Shown here in pieces: positions 34,457-43,408 of a stretch of 64,000 bases of DNA. Each line of letters starts with the position of its first letter. Within the stretch, counting starts at the first letter, position 1. Origin of the DNA: Actinokineospora globicatena (lineage in GTDB: Bacteria > Actinomycetota > Actinomycetes > Mycobacteriales > Pseudonocardiaceae); assembly GCF_024171945.1 (NCBI RefSeq), contig NZ_JAMTCR010000006.1, positions 124,001 through 188,000 on the forward strand, read 5' to 3'. A program made the translations under genes and the position numbers. The notes beneath the pieces are model-generated. The model saw nothing but the letters and a program-made list of their open reading frames with translations, did not search any database and was not told where the DNA came from.

Positions 34457-34954
34457 GTGAGCGACCGCCGCGAACGGGTGTTGTCGAATCCACGGTTGTT
34501 GCGTGCGATCGGGCACGAGTTGCGCACCGCGCGCGAGGACCGCGGGTGGACGAGGGCGCAGTTGGTCGCTCGGCTCGACCTCGAGGTCCACTCGCAAACG
34601 ATTGCCACGTACGAGTTGGGCATCCGACAGTGCACAGTGGCCAGATTCATCTCGATCTGCGAGGCATTGGGCATTCCGGCGCCCGAGGTCTTGGCCACCG
34701 CGCTGCGCCAGGCCGAGGTCCAACCGCACCTGCTGGTCTGCTCGGTCGACCTGCGCGCGCTGGCCGCCGACCGGACACCGGAGCTGCAACCGGTGCGCCG
34801 CTGGGCCCGGCACCGGCTCGCCACCGACGCGGGTGATGACGGCGTGGTCCACCTGGAACCGAAGGCGGTCGCCGAACTGGCCGTCTTCTGTGGACTGACC
34901 CATGTGGAGCTGTTCGACCGGCTGACCGGGTTGGCGGCCGGGGAAACCGACTAG
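34457..34954 (+). CDS. XRE-family helix-turn-helix regulator
   Basis: A 165-residue DNA-binding protein with an XRE domain at about 10-75 (IGHELRTAREDRGWTRAQL, SQTIATYELGIR). The rest is alpha-helical and unassigned. GTG 34457 or GTG 34445 are both possible starts. It ends within the last codons of a tiny minus-strand gene, tail to tail, overlapping by four bases. The nearby secreted-peptide candidate makes a peptide-linked role conceivable, though this protein lacks the TPR domain of Rgg/ComR-type receptors. Confidence 0.8.
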   Translation: MSDRRERVLSNPRLLRAIGHELRTAREDRGWTRAQLVARLDLEVHSQTIATYELGIRQCTVARFISICEALGIPAPEVLATALRQAEVQPHLLVCSVDLRALAADRTPELQPVRRWARHRLATDAGDDGVVHLEPKAVAELAVFCGLTHVELFDRLTGLAAGETD

Positions 34955-35043
34955 TGGTAGTCCCACCACGCGAGCGCTGGTGGGGCGAAGACGACGGTGA
35001 GGGTGAACGCGACGAACACGGTCGCGACGAGCTTCTTGACCAC
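34951..35043 (-). CDS. Candidate 30-residue exported peptide precursor
   Basis: The frame starts with GTG 35043 (GAGGAA upstream at slightly long spacing) and reads as a bare signal peptide: two lysines at the start, a hydrophobic core, and APPALA as a cleavage site, leaving only WWDYH. It lies 182 bases downstream of the AfsR-like gene on the same strand and overlaps the stop of the convergent XRE gene. A frame this short can arise by chance, but the signal-peptide features are unusually good. I know no family. Confidence 0.45.
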   Translation of the reverse strand: MVKKLVATVFVAFTLTVVFAPPALAWWDYH

Positions 35044-35225
35044 GGGGTGTTGTTCCTCAGGAGACAGCGGTATGCGGCGGCGGTGAGCCGCGCGACGCGC
35101 TAGTTCAAGATCATTGCAAGCACCATGGTGGGGCACTCGATGCGGTGAAGTCAACCCCCACGGGCCGCGAAAAACCCTGCGTTGTGCCGATGGCCAGCCG
35201 GTTGCCCTGCCCGCACCGGGGGTGA

Positions 35226-38093
35226 TCAGGTGCGGGGGAGCTTGGCCAGGACCTCGTGCTGGTGGGTCGAGTCGCCCATCAGGGCGTAGAGCGCGGCGGC
35301 GTCACGCCAGGCCGCGTGCGCCTGCGGTGACCTGCCCTGGCCCGCCAGCACGTCGCCGAGCAGGTCGAGGGCCTTGGCGTGTTCGGGCAGGTGGTGCACC
35401 CGGTCGGCGAGCGCCACGGCGCGCCTGGTCAGCGCCTCGGCGGTGGCGAGCGCGCCCCTGGCGTGCTCCACCTCGGCCAGCGCGGCGAGCGTCGTCACGA
35501 CGATCACCGCGTCCCGCGCCGCCTCCGCCGTGCGCAGCGCCGCCTCCCCGTACGCCGCCGCCTCCGGGAACCGGCCGCGGGCGCGCCAGACCGCGCAGAT
35601 CCCGGCCAGCACGCTCGCCCTGGCCGACTCGTCGCCGCCCGCCACCGCGAGCCGCTCGGCCTCGCGCAACGCCGTCAACGCCTCGTTGTGCCTGCCCGCC
35701 GACAGCAGCGCGTCGCCCAGCGCGTGCAGGGTCCACCGCTTGCCCTGCTCGTCCTGCCCGCGCTCGGCGAAGACCAGGCTCTCCTCCAGCAGCCGCACGG
35801 CCCGCTCGGTGTCACCGAGTTGCGCGGCCAGTTTGCCCAGCTGGTACCGGATCACACCCTGCCCGCGCGCGGTTCCCGTCGCGTCGGCGAACGCCAGCGC
35901 TCCGAGCAGGCTGCGTTCCGCGTCGGCGAACCGGCCGAGCGTGAGGTAGGTGAGCCCGAGGTCGGCCAGCGAGGAGGCCTCCGCCTCGGGCTCGCCGTCC
36001 GCCCGCGCCGAGTCGACCGCGATCTCCCTGGCGATCCGGCAGTCCTCGTGGTGGCCGCTGCGCCGCAGGTACCGGCTCACGGCGTGCGGCAACCGCCAGG
36101 CGTAGGCGTGGTGGCCCGCTCGCGCGGCGAACACCGTGGTGGCCATGAGGTTCACGTGCTCGGCCGCGAACCAGCCGCGCGCGGACTCGGCGTCGGGGAA
36201 CCGGTGCGGCACCACCAGCGGCTCCGGCGGGAGGGGCGGGCCGCTTGAGTGACCGGGGTAGAGGACGTCATGGGCGGCGATCGCGGAACCCAGGTAGTAG
36301 GCCAGGATCCGCCTCTCAGTGGCATCGCGGTGGTCGCGAGTGTCCTCGTTGTGCGTGAGGTGGTGGGCGCACTCGCGGATGAGGTCGTGGAACCGGAAGC
36401 GGCCGGGCGCGGTGCCCCGGTCCACCAGGTTCGCATCGACCAAAGTGGACAGTGCGCCGGTGGTCTCCGCCTCGGTCCTGCCCCAGCAGGCCCGCGCGGC
36501 GGCGGCGGTGAACTCGCTGCCGGGGTGCAGGCCCAAGGCCCGGAACAGGCCGCGCGCCTGGGGCGGTAGTGCGCGGTAGGACCAGGTGAACAGCGTCTGC
36601 GGCGAGGTGTCGCTGTCAGCGTCGATGCCCAGTTCCAGCAGCAGGCGGCGGGGCGACAGCCCGCTCTGGCGGCGGCGCAGCCGGTACTCGGCGATGTTGC
36701 GGCCGACCACCGCGATCGCCAGCGGCAGGCCCCCGCACAGTCGGATCACCTCGGCGCGCAGGTCGGGGTGGGCCTCGGCGCCACCGAGGCGGACGTCGAG
36801 CAGGGCGCCGGACTCCGCGGGCGCGAGCGGTCCGATGTGGACGAATCGGGTGGTCGGCCCCGCGCCCAGCTCCGCGAGCGAGTGCCTGCTGGTCACCACC
36901 ACGAGGCATTCGGTCAGCAGCGGTAGCACGGCGTTCACCTGTGCGGCGCTGTGCGCGTTGTCCAGCAGGACTAGGGGGTGCCGGGTCGCGAGCACGCGGC
37001 TCAGTGCCGCCGCGCGGACCACGGGTGTCGCGGAGCTGTTGGGCTCCTCGCCCAGTCCGGCCAGTAGTTCGTCGACGATGGCGGCGGGGGAGGCGGCCGG
37101 GTGGGCGTGGTGGCCCGCGAGGTCGACGAACAGGTGACCGCCCGGGAACAGGCCGCGGACCCGCCGTCCCCAGTGGACCGCCAGCGCCGTCTTCCCCACG
37201 CCCGGCATGCCCTCCAGCACGACCACCCCGCGCGGCGGGGTCCCGTCGTCGGCCAAGGCCGCCGCGTCCAGCAGCGCCAGTTCCCCGCCGCGACCGACGA
37301 ACTCGGTCGTGTCGCGGCGCGACCGCTTCGGCGGGTGGGGGAGCGCGTGCACCAGCGACTCGTGGTGGCGCAGCAGGTGATCAGCGGTTTCGAGGTCGCC
37401 GTCGGCGTCCAGGGATCGGCGCACGGCCAAGTAGTACTCGTTCGCCTCTTCGGGCCGGTGCAACGCGTGCAGGACCGTCAGCCGCAGTTTGTGCAGCGCG
37501 AGGCTGTCGTGGTACTCGACCTGCACGACCTCCAGCAGCGCCAACGCCTCGTCGGCTCGACCGAGTTCGACCAGGGCGGTGAGGTGGGTGCTGTGCGCCG
37601 GGATCAGTTCGGCGCGCTCGAACCGCGCCCGCCAGGCCAGCGCGTCCGGCGACCGCAGGTCGGCCAGCGGCTTGCCCCGGCTCAGCCGCAACGCCGACTC
37701 GGCGTGCCGGGCGGCGCGCGCGGGGTCGCCGCGCCCGCTGTGCAGGCGCGCGGCGGCGGACAGTTCGCGGAACTGCACGAGGTCGATGGCGGACGGCTCG
37801 GTGTCGAGGTGGTAGCTGCCCCGGTCGCCGCGCAGGCTCGCCCGCACCGGCAACCGCTTGAGCAGCCCGCGGATCCGGGTCGCGTAGACGTCGAGGGTGG
37901 CGGTGGTGTTGCCCGGCTTGCGCTCGTCGTCGCCCCACACCCAGCGCACCAGGGCCGCCGTCGACACCGTCGCGCCGGGCGCCACCAGCAACGCGGCGAG
38001 CATCGCCCGGGGTTTCGCCGGTGCCCACCGCGCGGCGAGCGCGCCGTCGATCCGCAGTGCCGTGGAACCGAGGACCCCGAACGCCGCCTCCAC
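35226..38093 (-). CDS. AfsR/SARP-type regulator with BTAD, NB-ARC and TPR domains
   Basis: A protein of about 955 residues. The N-terminal OmpR-like winged helix (about 1-95, starting VEAAFGVLGST) is followed by a bacterial transcriptional activation domain (about 100-245), an NB-ARC ATPase with P-loop GMPGVGKTAL near 297, and C-terminal TPRs (about 680-950). This is the architecture of AfsR, a pleiotropic activator of secondary metabolism and development. GTG 38093 is the best-fitting start by domain position, but its ribosome site is weak and earlier in-frame starts up to 38228 exist. Neighbours include an MFS exporter and a tiny peptide gene, but no biosynthetic cluster is seen. Confidence 0.85.
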   Translation of the reverse strand: MEAAFGVLGSTALRIDGALAARWAPAKPRAMLAALLVAPGATVSTAALVRWVWGDDERKPGNTTATLDVYATRIRGLLKRLPVRASLRGDRGSYHLDTEPSAIDLVQFRELSAAARLHSGRGDPARAARHAESALRLSRGKPLADLRSPDALAWRARFERAELIPAHSTHLTALVELGRADEALALLEVVQVEYHDSLALHKLRLTVLHALHRPEEANEYYLAVRRSLDADGDLETADHLLRHHESLVHALPHPPKRSRRDTTEFVGRGGELALLDAAALADDGTPPRGVVVLEGMPGVGKTALAVHWGRRVRGLFPGGHLFVDLAGHHAHPAASPAAIVDELLAGLGEEPNSSATPVVRAAALSRVLATRHPLVLLDNAHSAAQVNAVLPLLTECLVVVTSRHSLAELGAGPTTRFVHIGPLAPAESGALLDVRLGGAEAHPDLRAEVIRLCGGLPLAIAVVGRNIAEYRLRRRQSGLSPRRLLLELGIDADSDTSPQTLFTWSYRALPPQARGLFRALGLHPGSEFTAAAARACWGRTEAETTGALSTLVDANLVDRGTAPGRFRFHDLIRECAHHLTHNEDTRDHRDATERRILAYYLGSAIAAHDVLYPGHSSGPPLPPEPLVVPHRFPDAESARGWFAAEHVNLMATTVFAARAGHHAYAWRLPHAVSRYLRRSGHHEDCRIAREIAVDSARADGEPEAEASSLADLGLTYLTLGRFADAERSLLGALAFADATGTARGQGVIRYQLGKLAAQLGDTERAVRLLEESLVFAERGQDEQGKRWTLHALGDALLSAGRHNEALTALREAERLAVAGGDESARASVLAGICAVWRARGRFPEAAAYGEAALRTAEAARDAVIVVTTLAALAEVEHARGALATAEALTRRAVALADRVHHLPEHAKALDLLGDVLAGQGRSPQAHAAWRDAAALYALMGDSTHQHEVLAKLPRT

Positions 38094-38523
38094 CAGCCCA
38101 CCCCCCGCCCTGGATTTCCCCGGATCCGGCAGCCGCCCGCGCGGGGCGATTGTGCGTTGGCTCGGGAATCGAGTGTAGTGAGCGGTGAACCTGTTCCGCA
38201 GCACCATTCCGGGCAGCGTCAGCCGCATGGTGCAACGATTCTGCGAAAAGCGCGCCGCGCTGCCGACATTCGGTCTACCCCGTTGGTTCGGTGCTGTCCG
38301 GCTTTTGGCATCCAGCTGTCGGGAAAACGTGAGAAATCGCGCTTGGGCCGGTCAACGCTCGGTTTGCCGGAACCGCTCTCGGTTGTGGCGCCCGGCGAAC
38401 CGGTCATTCCGGCGCGCCGGACCCCGGCCTGCCGTGAACGGCGCCGGTCGCGGGCGGGGGTGGGTGGCGGGTGTGATCGGCGGATCATTGCCGTGGAGCA
38501 AGGATTTTGCTTAGCATAGCTAA
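38094..38523. other. 430-bp divergent intergenic region, AfsR-like gene / MFS exporter
   Basis: It should contain both promoters. The only clear element is the palindrome that overlaps the MFS start codon. The region is slightly less GC-rich than its surroundings and has no credible gene. Confidence 0.45.
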
Positions 38524-38524
38524 G
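38510..38524. promoter_or_regulatory. Palindromic operator overlapping the MFS start codon
   Basis: CTTAGC-ATA-GCTAAG is a perfect 6-bp inverted repeat. Its last base is the first base of the GTG start. Sites of this TTAG-type form are common for MarR- or PadR-like repressors of drug exporters; which protein binds here is unknown. Confidence 0.65.
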
Positions 38525-40262
38525 TGACACGGACACCGGACGCGGCGCGGGTGGGGCGGGGGTTCGCCCCCGGACCGCGCTACAAGTGGATCGCGCTGTC
38601 GAACACGACGCTGGGCATGCTGATCGCCACGATCAACTCCTCGATCGTGCTGATCGCGCTGCCGGAGGTGTTCGCCGGGATCGGCATCGACCCGCTCGAC
38701 CCGGCCAACACCGGCTACCTGCTGTGGATGATCATGGGGTTCCTGGTGGTCACCGCGGTGCTGGTGGTCGGCTTCGGCCGACTCGGCGACATGTTCGGCC
38801 GGGCCAGGATGTACACCCTGGGCTTCGCGATCTTCACCGTCTCGTCGGTGCTGCTCGCCCTCACCTGGTTCACCGGCGACGCCGCCGCGCTGTGGCTGAT
38901 CGGCTGGCGGGTCGTGCAGGGCGTCGGCGGGGCGTTCCTGATGGCCAACTCCCCGGCGATCCTCACCGACGCGTTCCCCGCCCACCAGCGCGGCATGGCC
39001 CTGGGCATCAACGGGGTGGCCGCCATCTCGGGGTCGTTCCTCGGGCTGGTGGTCGGCGGGGTGCTCGCGCCGGTCGACTGGAACCTGGTGTTCCTGGTGT
39101 CGGTGCCGTTCGGGCTGGTCGGGACCGCGTGGGCTTACCTCAAGCTGCACGACACGGGGGTGCGCGGGCACGCGCCGATGGACTGGTGGGCAACCTGACC
39201 TTCGCCGTCGGCCTGGTCGCGGTGCTGGTCGGCATCACCTACGGCATCCAGCCCTACGGCGACTCGCAGACCGGGTGGGGGAGCCCGTTCGTGCTCGTCT
39301 GCCTGCTCGGCGGGGTGGCGGTGCTGATCGTGTTCGTGCTGGTCGAGCGCCGGGTCGCCAGCCCGCTGTTCGACCTGTCGCTGTTCGGGTCGCGGTCGTT
39401 CACCTGGGGCAACGTCGCCAACTTCGCGGCCTCGCTCGGGCGCGGCGGGCTGCAGTTCGTCCTGATCGTGTGGTTGCAGGGCATCTGGCTGCCGCAGCAC
39501 GGCTACAGCTACGAGCAGACGCCGCTGTGGGCCGGGATCTACATGGTCCCGATGACCGTGGGGTTCCTGCTCTCGGCGCCCGCGTCCGGGATCCTGTCCG
39601 ACCGGGTGGGCAGCCGGTTGCTCGCGACCGTCGGGATGCTGCTCACGGCGTTGTCGTTCGCGCTGCTGATAGCGCTACCGGTCGACTTCCCGTACCCGGC
39701 GTTCGCGGCGGTCCTGGTGCTCAACGGCATCGGGATGGGCATGTTCTCCTCGCCCAACCGGGCCGAGGTCATGAACAGCCTGCCCGCGCGCACCAGGGGC
39801 TCCGGCTCGGGGATGATGACCACGTTCCAGAACACCGCGATGGTCCTGTCCATCGGCTTCTTCTTCAGCCTGATCATCATCGGCTTCGCGGGCAGCCTCC
39901 CCGACGCGCTGCGCACCGGCCTGCAGGCCCACGGCGTCCCGGCCGCCGCCGCGAACCAGATCGCCGGACTCCCGGCCGTCGCCGTCCTCTTCGCGGCCTT
40001 CCTCGGCTACAACCCCATCCGCGAGCTCCTCGGCGACCAGCTCGTCACCCTCCCGCCGGACCAGGCCGCCTACCTGACCGGCCGCGGTTTCTTCCCCAGC
40101 CTGATCTCCGGGCCCTTCGCCACCGGCCTCACCATCGCCTTCACCAGCGCCATCGTGTTGTGCCTGGTCGGCGCGTTCGCGTCGTGGATGTGCGGGCCGG
40201 TGACCCGCACCGAACTGGTCGGCGCGGAACTCGCCGCGGTCGCGGGGTCCCGGGTCTCCTAG
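38524..40262 (+). pseudogene. MFS drug-exporter (DHA2 type), apparent 1-nt frameshift
   Basis: Read across a frame change near 39187 this is a full 14-helix DHA2 exporter of about 580 residues: the first part ends at MDWWAT and the other frame resumes GNLTFAVGLVAVLVG. Homologues normally read MDWWGNLTF here, so one extra G in the GGG at 39188-39190 would restore the frame. Motif A (GFGRLGDMFGRARM) and motif C-like helices are intact. The break is either real or a homopolymer base-calling error. A palindrome overlaps the start codon, suggesting repression by a ligand-responsive regulator. Confidence 0.78.
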
Positions 40263-40462
40263 TCCACTGTGGAGCATGTGGGTGTCGCGTGGACCGATGC
40301 GCCTGGGCCGCCTCGCTCGCGGGGTCGTTGGTGTGACGGTCGAGCGGTTGACAGGGGGTTGGTCAAGGTTCGACGCCTATCGGGTGGTGTTCGGGGGCGC
40401 GTATACCGAGAGCGATATGTCTCGCTGATCACGGTTAGCGCAACCACTGATAGGAGGAGAAC

Positions 40463-41677
40463 GTGGCCCGAACCCCGATCGTTGTGCTCGCCCTTGCCCT
40501 CGCGGCAGGCGGTGCGATGTTCGGCCCTGCGTGGGTCTCGTCCGAACCCCAGGCGACAGCGGCGCAGTTAGCGCCGGCGTCAGGTGCGATGAAGGTAGGT
40601 GAAGAGACAGTTCTCGGTGCCACCGTCGCTTACGCGGGTACCGAGCGGCAGGAGATCAAGCAGCCGGGGGCGACCTACATCAAGGTCCACTTCGGTTCGC
40701 TGCGGCTCGCGGGTGGTGACTTCGTGACCGTCGCCGACCCGACCGGTCGCGAGGTCCACACCTACCACGGTGACCCCACCGCGGGCGCCGCGCGCGCGGG
40801 TGACAGCGACTTCACCCGGCACGGCCGCAAGGGCTTCGCCGCGATGTCGATCGACGGTGACACCGCGGTCGTGACCCTGCACAAGGCTTCGGTGCGCTCC
40901 GCCCAGGCGACCGCTGGCCTTGGCTTCACCGTTGACCGCTACTGGCGCGGTTACTCACCTGCGGAAGTCAGGTCTAACAACCCCACCTTCTTCAGCGTCT
41001 GCGGCACCGATGCCAGGCGTGACACCGTTTGCTACAAGAGCAGCCACCCCACCGAGTACGCGAAGTCGAACGCAGTGGCCAGGTTGCTCATCAGCGGTGG
41101 TGGGCTCTGCACCGCGTGGCGCGTAGGTAGCACTAACCGCGTGCTGACCAACAACCACTGCATCTCGACCCAGTCCGCGGTGTCGTCCTCGGAGGTCCAG
41201 TTCGCTTACGACTGCGCCACCTGCGGGGGCAACAACCCCGGCGCGGGCACCAAGGTCAGCGGCGCGACCTTCTACAAGACCAGCCCCGGTGGGTCCAGCA
41301 GGCTCGACTACACGCTGTTCTCGGTGAACAACTTCGCCGCGATCCAGCAGTACGGCACGCTCTACCTGGACGTGCGCAACCCGGTCGCGGGTGAGCGGAT
41401 CTACATCCCCGGTCACGGCGACGGCAAGCCCAAGCGGCTCTCTATCTACGACAACACCCAGGGCGGTCCGCTGTGCACCGTCCGCAGCGCCGCGTCCGAC
41501 TCGTACAACATGAGCTACAGCTGCGACACCTCCGGCGGTAACTCCGGTTCCCCGGTGCTGGCCGCCAACCACAAGGTCATCGCGCTGCACCACCTCGGTG
41601 GCTGCCCCGGCAACCAGGGTGCCCGGATCAACCTGATCTACAACGAGATCAAGGACCTGATCGTCAACACCCCCTAA
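40463..41677 (+). CDS. Secreted trypsin-like serine protease
   Basis: A 404-residue exported protease. A signal peptide (about 1-30) precedes an N-terminal region of about 150 residues, perhaps a propeptide or binding domain, and then a chymotrypsin-fold domain. The triad fits His in VLTNNHCIS (near 230), Asp in RLDYTLF (near 286) and Ser in SGGNSGSPV (near 360). Six or more cysteines probably form disulfides. AGGAGGA precedes GTG 40463. Codon 36 is TTA (40568-40570), the codon read by bldA tRNA in Streptomyces, which hints at developmental control. A 14-bp terminator follows. Confidence 0.9.
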   Translation: MARTPIVVLALALAAGGAMFGPAWVSSEPQATAAQLAPASGAMKVGEETVLGATVAYAGTERQEIKQPGATYIKVHFGSLRLAGGDFVTVADPTGREVHTYHGDPTAGAARAGDSDFTRHGRKGFAAMSIDGDTAVVTLHKASVRSAQATAGLGFTVDRYWRGYSPAEVRSNNPTFFSVCGTDARRDTVCYKSSHPTEYAKSNAVARLLISGGGLCTAWRVGSTNRVLTNNHCISTQSAVSSSEVQFAYDCATCGGNNPGAGTKVSGATFYKTSPGGSSRLDYTLFSVNNFAAIQQYGTLYLDVRNPVAGERIYIPGHGDGKPKRLSIYDNTQGGPLCTVRSAASDSYNMSYSCDTSGGNSGSPVLAANHKVIALHHLGGCPGNQGARINLIYNEIKDLIVNTP

Positions 41678-41696
41678 CGCCAACCGCCGCCCCTGA

Positions 41697-41736
41697 AGAC
41701 CTGACCGGTGTCGACGCCACGGCACCGGTCAGGTCT
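41697..41736. terminator. 14-bp hairpin terminator after the protease gene
   Basis: A perfect 14-bp stem (41697-41710 with 41723-41736) with a 12-base loop lies between the convergent protease and XRE genes. Confidence 0.85.
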
Positions 41737-41746
41737 GTCTTGCGGG

Positions 41747-42940
41747 TTAGTCAGGCAGGTTTGTGCGCACCAGATCGGTCAGCTCCCGCACAGCGCCAAC
41801 TGTCGGCCAGTGCTCGGTAAGCCTCGTGTGCACTAGCCGCATCTCCGCCCGCACTCGTGCCGAGCCGTGAGGACCTGCCGGTGGGTCTAAGAGCGTGGTG
41901 AGCACCGATGCTGCCTCGTCTGGATGGCCCGCGTGTGTGTGTGAACTCGCCAACCGGGTCGCGACCACCGCGCGGTCGTGTTCGTTCGTGGTCGGTACTT
42001 CTGCCAACGACCGCGTTGTGTGGTCGACCGCCGTGCTCGCCAACCCGGAGTGGTCGCCGCGCGCGGCCAGGTCGCGGTAGCAGGTGCCCATGGCCAAGGC
42101 CAGCACCGACGGCGCCGCCCACGGTTCGGTGACCGGGTCGGCCGCTGCCATCAACGCGGCGGCCTCGTCGAGCCGCTCCTCGCAGCACCGCCGGTCACCG
42201 GCCAACGCGTGCCCGCGCGCCTCCGCCAGGCACGCCCACGCCCGCACACCGGGGCTGGTCCCGTCGACCCGCCGCGCCCGCTCGGCCAGCGCGATCGCGC
42301 CCGCCGCGTTGCCCACCGACCAGTGCACGGAACTCTGCCTGGCCAGCAGCCTGCTCATCAGGTCGCGGTCGTCGGCCTGCGTCGCCCAGGTCAGGCCGCA
42401 GGTGTACCAGAACTGGGCGGTCGGGTAGTCCGCACCGTCGAACCGCGCCCAGCCCGCCAGTTGCGCGAACCTGGCCGCCAGCCTGGTTAAACCGGGCGCC
42501 GATGACACTGCCTGCCACTGCACGACCGTGCGTGTGTAGTGCTCTAACGGCACAACGAGGTCGCGGCCGCCGAGCTGCGAACCGGTCACGTGATAGGCCG
42601 CTAAGAGCGCCTCCATGGCCTCTGGCGCTGTCGGGCTCGACGGCGTCGATGGGGCTACCGCCTCCGGCTGACGCGCGCCGGGCGCCTCTTGTCGTTCCCG
42701 CTCCACCAGCGGCCAGAGCGCCGCCAGCTCACCGCCGGTGTCGAGCACCCGGTCGGCGCGGTCCGGCAGGTCCGGTGGTGGCCACCGGTCACCGCTCTCG
42801 ACCTTGCTCAGGTGGGAGTCCCCGTAACCGAGCCGAGCCCCGAGCTCGCTCTGGGACAACCCGCGCGCGCGTCTCCAGTGGCGCAACCGCCACCCGAAAT
42901 AGGCACGCAAAGACCCGGCGGGCTGCAGTCGCCGCGACAT
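41747..42940 (-). CDS. XRE-family regulator with TPR-like C-terminal domain
   Basis: A 397-residue regulator. The XRE helix-turn-helix is at about 15-70 (LRHWRRARGLSQSELGARLGYGDSHLSKVE). The remaining 300 residues are helical with degenerate repeats typical of large actinobacterial XRE regulators, often ligand- or peptide-sensing. ATG 42940 is chosen at the start of the conserved domain; the frame extends upstream to 43351 without a better site. It is divergent from the DUF6191 gene. Confidence 0.85.
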   Translation of the reverse strand: MSRRLQPAGSLRAYFGWRLRHWRRARGLSQSELGARLGYGDSHLSKVESGDRWPPPDLPDRADRVLDTGGELAALWPLVERERQEAPGARQPEAVAPSTPSSPTAPEAMEALLAAYHVTGSQLGGRDLVVPLEHYTRTVVQWQAVSSAPGLTRLAARFAQLAGWARFDGADYPTAQFWYTCGLTWATQADDRDLMSRLLARQSSVHWSVGNAAGAIALAERARRVDGTSPGVRAWACLAEARGHALAGDRRCCEERLDEAAALMAAADPVTEPWAAPSVLALAMGTCYRDLAARGDHSGLASTAVDHTTRSLAEVPTTNEHDRAVVATRLASSHTHAGHPDEAASVLTTLLDPPAGPHGSARVRAEMRLVHTRLTEHWPTVGAVRELTDLVRTNLPD

Positions 42941-43093
42941 GCCCCGTCCTCCTCGCTCCGTACGCCCGCCCGGGGGTCCGCCCAGCATGGTCGGTGCCCC
43001 CGGCGCCGGACAAGGTCCGCCCACCGCGGCGCGGACACTGCCAATTACCGGATTTGTCGGGAACCGCGCGCCCGCCCGCGCCGTTGGGACGGC

Positions 43094-43408
43094 ATGGGCT
43101 GGTTGTGGGCGATGAGCCTGCCCGGGGTCGTCGTGCTGCTCGTGGTGCTGGCCACGCTGGAGCGCTTCGGGCTCTGGGCGCACGAACGGAGCTGGCTGCC
43201 GTGGCGCCGCGAGCGCACGGGCACGCCCGTGTCCGCCGCCGGGTTCGACGAACTCGGCGCCGCGTTCTCCGGTTCCAAGCGCGACGAGGTCGAGTACCGC
43301 AAGACCGAGCTCATGCTGCGCGAGGACTCGGAGGACGGCGCGCCACCCCACACGACCGTCGACCTTGACGGCTTCGGCGTGCGGGTAGTGCTACCTCCGA
43401 AGGGTTAG
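43094..43408 (+). CDS. DUF6191-type small membrane protein
   Basis: A 104-residue protein with one N-terminal membrane helix (about 5-22), a cytosolic tail and a conserved SAAGFDELGAAFSGSKRDE block, which I recognise from a small actinobacterial family of unknown function. It is divergent from the XRE regulator and its end overlaps the M15 peptidase gene by four bases, tail to tail. Confidence 0.72.
   Translation: MGWLWAMSLPGVVVLLVVLATLERFGLWAHERSWLPWRRERTGTPVSAAGFDELGAAFSGSKRDEVEYRKTELMLREDSEDGAPPHTTVDLDGFGVRVVLPPKG

Noticed and set aside
35226-38228. The far upstream start of the AfsR-like frame at 38228.
   Set aside because: It would add about 45 residues ahead of the winged helix with no homologous content; the GTG at 38093 places the domain at the N-terminus as in relatives.
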